A stretch of 64,000 bases of DNA from CAVRIA01 sp963721115 (GTDB lineage Bacteria; Desulfobacterota; Binatia; HRBIN30; CADEER01), in the NCBI GenBank assembly GCA_963721115.1, contig CAVRIA010000007.1, positions 1 through 64,000 on the forward strand, written 5' to 3'. Positions 55,087 to 64,000 of this stretch are shown here, in pieces. Every line of letters begins with the position of its first letter. Position 1 is the stretch's first letter. Made by a program: the position numbers and the translations under genes. Below the pieces are notes generated by a model that saw nothing but the letters and a program-made list of their open reading frames with translations, was not told where the DNA came from and ran no database searches.

Positions 55087-56202
55087 GCCGAGGCATCAAA
55101 AGCATCGAGACCAAGCACGTCGAGCAACGGCTCGATCTCTTTCGCGGGCTGCATCGGCTCGACCGGCGCGGCTTTCTGAAGGTGTCGCTGGCGGCGATGG
55201 GAGCCGCGGCGGCGAGTCGCGTCTCCTTCCATCCCCATTCCTTTCAGCCCGTCTCGGTCGCCCAGGCCGACACGGGGGAAGCGTTCCGTTTCGCCTACAT
55301 CTCGGACTCGCACCTCTACGAGAAGAAGATCAACGACCGCTTCATGCGCCAGCTGCTGCGCGCCGTCGACGACGTCAACAACCTCGACCCGCCGCCCGAC
55401 TTCGTCCTCTACGGCGGCGATCTGGGGCAGCTCGGACAGGCTGTGGAGCTCGAGCAGGGAGCGCAGATCCTCAAGAACGTGAAGTACCCGGTGCACATGA
55501 TGGTCGGCGAGCACGACTGGTACTTCGACCTGGGAGAGAAGTGGCGCGATCTGTTCGGCGCCGCCCACCTACTCGTTCGACCACAAGGGCGTTCACTTCG
55601 TGGTGCTGAACAGCGTCGTGGAGAAGGACTTCTGGACCGCGCGCGGCATGACGCCGATGCAGCGGATGCAGACGGTCGCCGGGCTCGACAACCGCCTGCA
55701 GAGCCGCTTCGAGGTCGGGGACGAGCAGCGCGACTGGCTGCAGAAGGATCTCGCCTCCCTGACCGACGACCAGCCGGTGATCGTCTTCTCGCATTCGCCG
55801 CTCTACAAGTACTACCGCCCGTGGAACTTCTGGACGGAGGACGCGGAGCAGGTGCAGTCGATCCTCGGACGATTCCACAAGGTCGTCGTCATCCACGGGC
55901 ACACCCACCAGATACTCACCAACCGCATCGGCAACATCCAGTTCCACGGCATGCTCTCGACTGCGTGGCCCTGGCCTTACGCCCCCGAGGGGCTGCCGCC
56001 GCTGACCGTGCAGATGGGCCGCCCCAATCCCTTCGATCCGAACGACGGCCTCGGCGACGGCTACGCGACGGTCAGTGCCGACCAGATGGTGGACAAAGTG
56101 TACAAGCTCTGGAACCGCAACCCGATCGAGGTCTCGAGCGCTTACCTGACGTCGAATGGCGAGAAGGACGTGCCGCCCAAGCCGGGCCTGGCCAGCTACT
56201 GA
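55083..56202 (+). CDS. Tat-exported metallophosphoesterase, one frameshift
   Basis: Starts at ATG 55083, inside the peroxidase stop. LDRRGFLKVSLAAMGAAAAS is a twin-arginine signal, so a folded, metal-loaded protein is exported. Then FRFAYISDSHLYE (Asp/His metal ligands), DFVLYGGDLGQLG, VGEHDW, then, after a slip near 55575, VIVFSHSPLYKYY and VVVIHGHTHQILTNRIGNIQ, the full set of calcineurin-like metal motifs. The sequence ends PPKPGLASY before the next gene. Genes of this type next to Ccp-like haem proteins suggest an oxidative phosphate-linked system, but no substrate is known. Confidence 0.75.
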
Positions 56203-56233
56203 AGTTCGCTCAGCTTCCGAAGGAGAACACGGG

Positions 56234-56904
56234 ATGAAACCAACGCGGATCGTCTTCCATGGGCTCGCCGGAGCGGTCGTGCTCGCTCTCCTGCTCTCCG
56301 CCGTACCGCACCTGCGCGAGGTCGGCGTCCGCCGGCGAGTCGCTGGTGGTGAAGCTCTGCGACGACCAGACGACGACGACCGTGCCTGCGGACGCGCCGC
56401 GGACGCGCGAGCAGGGCATGGCGATCTCGCAGTCGCTGATGGCGCAGTGGCAGAGAAAGCATCCCGATCAGAGCTGGGTGCAGGAGGAGCAGGAGAAGCA
56501 CGAGATCAGCCCCCGGCCGACAACAGCCGATCTCGATCGGCAAGACGCAGGGGGCGACGTACTCGCGCATCACCGAGCTCGACGTGGAGATGTGGCGGCG
56601 CGAAACGGTCAAGGCGGTCACTGAGGGCTCGCGCGTCTTCCACAGCGCCGACGAGCTCGGCAGCCAGATCGCCGTGTCCTGCGACATGTGTCACCCGAAC
56701 GCGGCCAACACCCATCCGGAGACCTATCCCAAGTTCCAGGAGCAGCTCGGGCGCGTCGCCCTGCTGCGCGACATGATCAACTGGTGCATCGAGCACCCGG
56801 TGCGCGGCACCAGGCTGGCGCCCGACGATCCGAAGATGCGGGCCCTGGAGTCGTACATCCTGGCGCAGCGCAAGGGAAAGGTCCTCGACTACGGCAAGCG
56901 CTGA
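56234..56904 (+). CDS. Mono-haem c-type cytochrome, frameshifted
   Basis: ATG 56234 follows AAGGAG. A signal (GLAGAVVLALLLSAVPHLR) is followed, across frame changes near 56330 and 56510, by GESLVVKLCDDQTTTT, EQGMAISQSLMAQWQRKHPD, TELDVEMWRRETVKAV and SCDMCHPNAANTHPETYPKF (CDMCH haem). The end is NWCIEHPVRGTRLAPDDPKM then RALESYILAQRKGK, like SoxA-type and related cytochromes. It is the third gene of the peroxidase-phosphoesterase cluster and probably feeds electrons to the peroxidase. Confidence 0.65.
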
Positions 56905-57059
56905 GACGCGACTCCGGCCAGGAGCCGAAGCGCCGCTGTCGTGGTGCGGGTGGCCCCCGCCTGCACGGGCTTGGGTCGGGAAGATCAGCGGCCCGGAAGG
57001 CCGCTATGCAGGCCGGAGGCCCACACCACAATTCTGGCTGCGACCGGGCTCGCGGTCGG

Positions 57060-57348
57060 TTATTCGATGCCGCGGTCTCGCGTCGCGCCGACCTCATCGA
57101 CGAGCGCCCGCATCATGACGGTGGAGGCCGTCAACAACACGCCGTTCGCTCGCATCGACCGCAGCAACACCACGCCGGCCTCATCGACGAACGACACGCC
57201 GTCGAGATCCACCGAGGATCTCGTGGCCGCCCGACGGCAGCAGACGCTGCCAACAGTTCCTGAGCTCGTCGACCCAGACTCCGGCGATTCGCCCTTCGAG
57301 TCTGACTACGGTCCCGTGCGAGCCCGTCGTGACACTGATGCGCAACAT
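57060..57348 (-). CDS. STAS-domain protein (anti-anti-sigma-like), one frameshift
   Basis: Starts at ATG 57348. MLRISVTTGSHGTVVRLEGR then DELRNCWQRLLPSGGHEILV in one frame, and, after a slip near 57205, DLDGVSFVDEAGVVLLRSMR, NGVLLTASTVMMRALVDEVG. The DLDGVSFVDEAG strand-turn is the STAS phosphorylation-loop position (here Asp-Glu in place of Ser/Thr at the usual site). It is a small cytoplasmic regulator, driven by a sigma-54-type promoter that ends only about 4 bases ahead of the ATG, with no SD, so the mRNA is probably almost leaderless. It belongs to the local sigma-54 regulon. Confidence 0.65.
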
Positions 57349-57363
57349 CCGACCCGTACGAAC

Positions 57364-57453
57364 GCAACTCCCATGCCGTTGACGCCGACCTCTCGCAAAT
57401 GCCCCGGCGCGGAATCGCACGCCGAAACTTCGGCGCCGGCCGACATATCGGCA
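57364..57453 (-). promoter_or_regulatory. Sigma-54 promoter and paired activator sites of the STAS gene
   Basis: The minus strand has CGGCATgggagTTGCGT at 57379-57362, GG-N10-GC spacing. Upstream are two 16-bp palindromes, CGCCGA-AACT-TCGGCG (57420-57435) and GGCCGA-CATA-TCGGCA (57438-57453), centres 18 bp apart. They match the pairs at 58.07 and 62.2 kb. Confidence 0.7.
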
Positions 57454-57516
57454 CCGCGCCGGAAGCGCATCAATCCAGGGGGCGGCATCGCACGCTCATC
57501 CGAATGACCCGCCGTC

Positions 57517-57936
57517 TCAGGCCGCCTTCGGCAGAGCCGCCGGATCGATCCGAACGCCGGAGGTGCGTGGCACCTTCATCGGATCGAGGAATTGGCGCCG
57601 AATGCCGTCTACGTCCAGATCCAGAACCTCGCAGAGATTGACGAACGAGAAGGGCCATTCCCGATCGTCGTCGCCGACCCAGGCGTAGGCCTCCCAGTAG
57701 AGCCGCTGCGCGCGACGGCGGCGCGCGAAGCGAAAGCGGACGAGATCGTTCAGGCCCTCCTCCACGACCGCGAGCGCGAGGTTACATTCCGGCGACAGCG
57801 CCGCCGGCCTGGACCACAGATCACGAAACTGAACCGGCATCACGGCATATGTCAGAATGTCCTCCGGGCTCCCGAACGACGTACCGTCTCTGGCCGGCCG
57901 CTCGAGTGCAATCGTTGCACTTCTGTCTCCACCCAT
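57517..57936 (-). CDS. Uncharacterised protein of a sigma-54-linked family
   Basis: 139 residues starting at ATG 57936 with GGAGG 6 bases ahead. Conserved-looking features are NLALAVVEEGLNDLVRFRF, a basic RRRRAQRLYWEAYAWVGDDD helix, then WPFSFVNLCEVLDLDVDGIR and RQFLDPMK. The pattern FSFVNLCEVLDLD resembles a small family I recall near enhancer-binding proteins, with no known function. The start lies about 23 bases after the predicted transcription start of a strong -24/-12 promoter with paired activator sites. It is the most distal cloned part of this regulon and a good candidate for a novel function. Confidence 0.6.
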   Translation of the reverse strand: MGGDRSATIALERPARDGTSFGSPEDILTYAVMPVQFRDLWSRPAALSPECNLALAVVEEGLNDLVRFRFARRRRAQRLYWEAYAWVGDDDREWPFSFVNLCEVLDLDVDGIRRQFLDPMKVPRTSGVRIDPAALPKAA

Positions 57937-57970
57937 CGAGAGCCTCCTTGGCTGCACTCCGGCGACGACC

Positions 57971-58105
57971 GCAATCGCGATGCCATCGGTCCAGTCGTGT
58001 CCATTGCGCGCCCCCCGTGCACCCGACCGCTCGTCTACTGGAGCGCAACCGCGGCGGCTCTGAATCGCGGCGCCGACATTTCGGCTCACTGCCGAACCGT
58101 CGGCA
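57971..58105 (-). promoter_or_regulatory. Sigma-54 promoter and paired activator sites of the 57.9-kb gene
   Basis: TGGCATcgcgaTTGCGG (57985-57969, minus) is a near-perfect -24/-12 element with GG-N10-GC spacing. Two palindromes lie 90-120 bp upstream: CGCCGA-CATT-TCGGCT (58071-58086) and TGCCGA-ACCG-TCGGCA (58090-58105), centres 19 bp apart. The layout and spacing are those of a classical enhancer-driven promoter. Confidence 0.8.
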
Positions 58106-58206
58106 TCTTGCGGGGGGGCGATTTCGCGCCCACCCCTCCCGACACCTTGGCGGGCATCCGCGGCTGCGGACGCTCCTCGGAAGAGATCGGGGCGCCGCCG
58201 GTCTTG

Positions 58207-60324
<2,118 letters not shown>

Positions 60325-60432
60325 TCGTTTCCGTCTAGCCCGGCGTCGCTGCGAAGTCTATCGCCCCCCGAAAGCCCTTCGAAAGCGCGGTCACGCCAGG
60401 CGCCTCGGCACGAGAATGGTCTTCCCATCCGG

Positions 60433-61869
60433 TCAAGCCCGCTCCCAGCCGCCGCCGAGCGCCTTGTAGAGATTCACGACCGCGAGCAGCTGATCGCGCT
60501 GCGTCTGGGCGAGGGCGTTCTCCGCCGGGTAGAGAAGCTGCTCCGCCTCCAGCACCTCGATGTAGTTCGAGAGGCCGGTCTGGTAGCGGAGGAGGGACAG
60601 CCGTACGGCTTCCCGGAGAGCCGCGACCTGCGCCTCTTGCGCCCGCCGTTGCTCGGCGAGGCGTGCCTGCGCCGCCAGCGCGTCCGCGACCTCGCGGAAC
60701 GCCTCGACGATGGTGGCGCGGTACTGCGCGATCGTCTCGTCCCAGAACGCCTTCTGGGCGTAGTACGACTCGATCAGCCGGCCGCCCTGGAAGATCGGCC
60801 CGGCCACATTGGCCGCGATGTTCCAGATGCTGGCGCTGTTCTTGACCACGTTCTCGATCCTGGCGCTCTCGCCCCCGTAGAGCGTCGAGAGTCCGATGAC
60901 CGGAAAGAAGTTCGCCACCGCGACACCGATCTCGGCGTTGGCGGCGATCATCGTCTGCTCCGCCTGCCGGATGTCGGGCCGCCGCTCGAGGAGCGCGGTC
61001 GTCAGCCCGGGGGGCGTCTCGGGGGTCGTCTGGGCGATGAGCGGAGTCCCGCGCTCGACCGGCTCGGGGTTGGTGCCGAGGAGCACGCTGATCGCATCTT
61101 CCTGCTGAACGGTCTGCCGTTCCAGGGAGGCAATGGTCGCGATGCTCGACTGCAGATTCGCCTCCGCGCGCGAGGTCGAGATCTTGGTGTCCGTGCCGCC
61201 GCGGTACCGCTGCGTGAACACGCCCAACGTGCGGCGGTACGCGTCCTCGCTCTCGTGCGCGATCGCGAGCTCGCGATCGAGCTCCAGAAGCTCGAAGTAG
61301 CCGCTCGCCACCTGGCTGACGAGAGTCACCGTGATCCCGCGGCGGGCCTCCTCGCTGGCGAGGTAAACGGCGCGCGCCGCCTCGGTGGACCGGCGTATCC
61401 GGCCCCATACGTCGATCTCCCAGGCGACGTTCAAAGCGCCGGTGAAGGCGTTGAAGGTCGTGTTGCCGATCCCCGCGGCACCGATGAACTCGCGCTGCCG
61501 GCTGGCACCGCCGTGGTAGCCGACCTGCGGCCACAGCTCGGAGGCGGCGACGCCGACCTGCGCGCGGGTCTGCTCGAGCCGGGCGACGGCGCGCTGCAGA
61601 TCGTAGTTGCCGGCGAGCGCGTCGCCGACCAGCCGCCGCAGCGCGGGGTCCCCGAAGACGTCCCACCAGGGCAGGTCCGCGAACGACGCCGCCTCGACCG
61701 GACCGATCCGCCCGCGGAAATCCTCCGGCGGATCGACCGTGGGCCGCTGGTACTGCGGCCCCACCTCGAAGCCCCAGATCCTGCCCAGCAGGCCGCGCGG
61801 CGCGGTCACCGGTGCGCAGCCGGCGAGCAGGACTGTCGCGGCGACGGTCGCGAGCCGGCGCCCGATCAT
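60433..61869 (-). CDS. NodT-type outer-membrane efflux lipoprotein
   Basis: ATG 61869 with GGGGAG ahead. A lipoprotein signal (LATVAATVLLAGC, then APVT) precedes two TolC-type repeats: WWDVFGDPALRRLVGDALAG, ARLEQTRAQVGVAASELWPQ, and ELLELDRELAIAHESEDAYRR in the first, then LLERRPDIRQAEQTMIAANA and YRATIVEAFREVADALAAQA in the second. These are the two coiled-coil hairpins that span the periplasm. Length (478) fits the NodT family. It is divergent from the HlyD adaptor gene and shares its control region, so the two make a tripartite pump with a permease outside the window. Confidence 0.85.
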   Translation of the reverse strand: MIGRRLATVAATVLLAGCAPVTAPRGLLGRIWGFEVGPQYQRPTVDPPEDFRGRIGPVEAASFADLPWWDVFGDPALRRLVGDALAGNYDLQRAVARLEQTRAQVGVAASELWPQVGYHGGASRQREFIGAAGIGNTTFNAFTGALNVAWEIDVWGRIRRSTEAARAVYLASEEARRGITVTLVSQVASGYFELLELDRELAIAHESEDAYRRTLGVFTQRYRGGTDTKISTSRAEANLQSSIATIASLERQTVQQEDAISVLLGTNPEPVERGTPLIAQTTPETPPGLTTALLERRPDIRQAEQTMIAANAEIGVAVANFFPVIGLSTLYGGESARIENVVKNSASIWNIAANVAGPIFQGGRLIESYYAQKAFWDETIAQYRATIVEAFREVADALAAQARLAEQRRAQEAQVAALREAVRLSLLRYQTGLSNYIEVLEAEQLLYPAENALAQTQRDQLLAVVNLYKALGGGWERA

Positions 61870-62048
61870 CGCTCCCCGACGGCCGCCGATCGCGCCACCA
61901 TGAGGCGCGTCGGGGGTACACCGCTCGACGCCGCGATGAGCTGTTGCCCGCGCAGGCTCTCCGCCCTGTTGGCGCGGCGGACGGCGAGGCGTCCGATCCA
62001 CGCCGCGCCACGGGCGAGATCGACCATGAGGGTTGATCTGCCAGCCAT
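61866..62048 (-). CDS. Short ORF coupled to the NodT gene
   Basis: A 60-residue Arg/Ala-rich frame (MAGRSTLMVDLARGAAWIGR and on) ends in a TGA that overlaps the NodT ATG. No good SD is visible and I know no family. A coupled leader peptide is possible; so is chance. Confidence 0.25.
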   Translation of the reverse strand: MAGRSTLMVDLARGAAWIGRLAVRRANRAESLRGQQLIAASSGVPPTRLMVARSAAVGER

Positions 62049-62196
62049 CGCGAAGGTCAATCGTTCGCCGTGATGGCTTGGTGTCGTGTCATTGTTCCTT
62101 CTCCTCGCCCGCCGAAGGGCAACCACCGTGCCGCAGCGTCCCCCGTCCACGTCTCTTCACTGCCCGCCGCGGTGGCATTGCCGGAACGGGGCACCG

Positions 62197-62231
62197 TGCC
62201 GACCAATCGGCAGTGCGCCGACATGTCGGCA
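62197..62231. promoter_or_regulatory. Paired activator palindromes in the efflux divergent region
   Basis: TGCCGA-CCAA-TCGGCA (62197-62212, perfect 6-base arms) and CGCCGA-CATG-TCGGCA (62216-62231) have centres 19 bp apart, the third such pair of the 57-62 kb region. They lie between the NodT and HlyD genes, so they could serve either direction. Confidence 0.75.
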
Positions 62232-62444
62232 CCATAGGATGGAGCGCCTCGCGGATTTGCCCAACGATTCCTGGGACGGGACCAACTTGTCCTTTCCCAC
62301 CGGATCGGCAATCGACGATTTGCGAGGCCCACCGGCGACCTTCCCGGCCTGGGTACCGCTTTCGCGAACCCGAAGGCTCGCGACTTCGTGATTTCCCGCG
62401 ACGGGACGAGTGCCGCTCGCGATCGTTCTCCGCCCGGCGCGGGT

Positions 62445-62460
62445 TGGCACGAATACAGCT
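62445..62460 (+). promoter_or_regulatory. Sigma-54-type promoter upstream of the HlyD gene
   Basis: TGGCACGAATACAGCT: GG-N10-GC spacing is exact, and TGGCAC is perfect, but the -12 is CAGCT instead of TTGCA/T. It is about 225 bp downstream of the paired palindromes and 160 bp ahead of ATG 62620. It is weaker than the other two promoters. Confidence 0.5.
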
Positions 62461-62509
62461 TCCGAGCGGGGGCAGCACGGGCCGGGATCGAATCCAGGGA
62501 GGGCATGCG

Positions 62510-62623
62510 ATGGCAGCGTCGGCGACGAAGCGCGGTGCGCTTCTCTCTAAGATGGAAGGTCGACGAACGGGACGTCTGCCGCGCCAACGAGATGTTCCAC
62601 GAGGGAGAGTCCTGCACCCATGA
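62510..62623 (+). CDS. Short ORF coupled to the HlyD gene
   Basis: 37 residues (MAASATKRGALLSKMEGRRT and on), with GGGAGGG about 10 bases ahead. Its TGA (62621-62623) overlaps the HlyD ATG (62620). Arg-rich; no family known. A leader peptide or a chance frame. Confidence 0.3.
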   Translation: MAASATKRGALLSKMEGRRTGRLPRQRDVPRGRVLHP

Positions 62624-64000
62624 CGGCAGTCGAGGGCGCAGCGGACGCAGGCGGTGTCGCGGCACCCGCACGGCCCGCGGCAACGAAGCCGCCCGAGCGG
62701 CCCCGAACCGGCTGGCGGCGCTGGCGCTGGGCGATCGCCGGCATCTTCGCTCTCCTGCTCCTGATCGCCGGCATCCCCTGGGTCATCACCGCTTGGAATA
62801 CGGTGTCCACGGACGACGCCTACGTGAACGGACACGTCACGTTCGTCGCGCCGCGCGTTCCCGGCCAGGTGGCGCGTGTGCTGGTCGACGACAACAATCG
62901 CGTGCGCAAGGGCGATCTGCTCGTCCAGCTGGACAAGGAGCCGTACCAGCTCCAGGTCGACACCGCCCGCGCCGCCGTTGCGGCCGCCCAGGCCGACCTC
63001 GTCGCCGCGCAAGCGCAGGTGCGCGGGCTCGAGGGGTTGGCGCGCAGCCAGCGGTTCAACCTGGCGCACGCCATGGAGGACCTCGACAACCAGGTCGCCG
63101 AGCTGCGCGCCAGAGTCGCGACGCTGCAATCCAAGAAGGCGACGCTCACCAGAGCCCGGGCCGACTACGATCGGGAACGGCCGCTGGTCAAACAGGGGGC
63201 CGTGTCGAAGCAGGAGTTCGACTCCTACGCGGAGGCCCTCTCGGTGGCCCAGGCACAGCTGGACAAGGCACGGGAAGACGTCTACGAAATCCGCGCCGGA
63301 CTCGGGCTGCCGCGCAAACCCGCGAACGGCGATGACCTCGCCGAGGTTCCCGCCGACCTGGACCAGACCTTCTCCGGGGTGAAGGAGGCGCAGGGCCGCC
63401 TCATGCAGACCGCGGCGCAGCTCGGGTGTGGTCTATTCGTTCGACGCCTCGCCCGAGCAGATGCTCGCCGATTTCTACAAGCGCGATCCGGAGCGGCAAC
63501 ATCGACCGCATCTTCGCACAGATCTTCAAGAACGCGCCGGCCGTGAAGCAGGCCGAGGCCAAAGCGGCCGAGGCGCAGGCCAATCTCGACCAGGCCGAGC
63601 TGAACCTCCGCTACTGCGACGTGGTGGCGGAGATCGACGGCGTCGTGACGCGCCGCAGCGTCAATCCCGGCGATCACGTGATCGCCGGGCAGAGCATGAT
63701 GGCGGTGCGCTCGCTGACCGAAATCTGGATCGACGCCAACTTCAAGGAGACGCAGCTGGCCGAGTTGCGAATCGGACAGGCCGTGGATCTGGACGTCGAC
63801 ATGTACGGCAGTCGCCGGCGCTTTCGGGGCCGCATCTCCGGCTTCACGATGGGAACCGGCTCGACGCTGGCGCTGTTGCCGCCGGAGAACGCGACCGGGA
63901 ACTTCGTCAAGGTCGTGCAGCGCCTGCCGGTGCGCATCGACCTGCTGGATTACGACCCGGACACCGCTCCGCTGTTCGTCGGTCTGTCGGTCACGCCGTA
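62620..64000 (+). CDS. HlyD/EmrA-type efflux membrane-fusion protein, frameshifted, runs off window
   Basis: ATG 62620 follows GGGAGAG. A Pro/Ala-rich cytoplasmic N-terminus and one membrane helix (IAGIFALLLLIAGIPWVI) are followed by VSTDDAYVNGHVTFVAPRVP, the EmrA-type lipoyl start, then VRKGDLLVQLDKEPYQLQVD, a long coiled-coil of VAELRARVATLQSKKATLT kind, and, after slips near 63420 and 63490, LNLRYCDVVAEIDGVVTRRS, NPGDHVIAGQSMMAVRSLTE and IWIDANFKETQLAELRIGQA. The chain continues past 64000. The permease should lie beyond. Coupled control with NodT through the sigma-54 sites is likely. Confidence 0.8.

Overview
The window is high-GC DNA from an uncultured bacterium. I see no rRNA or tRNA gene. 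Several traits suggest a Binatota/deltaproteobacteria-like lineage: large secreted proteins ending in a dockerin-like double EF-hand module, Thr/Pro-rich linkers, MopE-type and DUF4215-type cysteine-rich modules, many c-type cytochromes, and a deazaflavin (F420) nitroreductase-family protein. This placement is inference from gene style; no marker gene is present.

Layout. 0-10 kb: a von Willebrand A protein divergent from a MerR-like regulator, then a crowded and largely decayed set of toxin-antitoxin genes (PIN, ParE, MNT/HEPN, HigBA, Phd, VapBC, XRE relics) mixed with small metabolic genes and a seven-repeat secreted protein. 10-15.3 kb: a conserved uncharacterised protein, an aldo/keto reductase, a MOSC-flavin-ferredoxin fusion and a peroxiredoxin-like protein, all on the minus strand. 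15.4-17.4 kb: two tandem arrays of about 90-bp hairpin repeats flank a cytochrome c'-like gene and truncate a TetR gene. 17.5-23.5 kb: two very large secreted redox/propeller proteins. 23.7-31 kb: glycosyltransferase, sulfatase-like lipoprotein, a Thr/Pro-repeat surface protein, a MerR regulator with a clear promoter/operator, and an alpha/beta hydrolase. 31-40 kb: gene relics, an F420-type nitroreductase, a methyltransferase coupled to a GT39-like membrane glycosyltransferase, a TPR lipoprotein and a second methyltransferase. 40-52 kb: a large di-haem beta-propeller protein divergent from a methyltransferase with a Fur-box-like site, then a giant (about 2,400-residue) VWA plus 21 Ig-like-repeat surface protein flanked by a duplicated junction. 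52-57 kb: an amidohydrolase and a three-gene cluster of cytochrome c peroxidase, metallophosphoesterase and mono-haem cytochrome. 57-64 kb: a sigma-54 activator and its likely targets.

The most coherent system is at 57-64 kb. A two-GAF sigma-54 activator lies among three promoters. Each has a pair of 16-bp palindromes (GCCGA-N4-TCGGC, six perfect copies in three pairs with centres 18-19 bp apart) followed by a -24/-12 element with exact GG-N10-GC spacing. The promoters drive a STAS protein, a small uncharacterised protein and an HlyD/EmrA-type efflux adaptor that faces a NodT-type outer-membrane factor. This looks like a self-contained local regulon.

Caution: about fifteen genes carry single-base frame breaks that restore a recognisable family when joined. 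They are patchy: the genes at 10.3, 23.7, 34.3, 40.0 and 58.2 kb are clean. Some are probably assembly errors, while truncated relics, especially near 2-10 kb and 31 kb, look like real decay.
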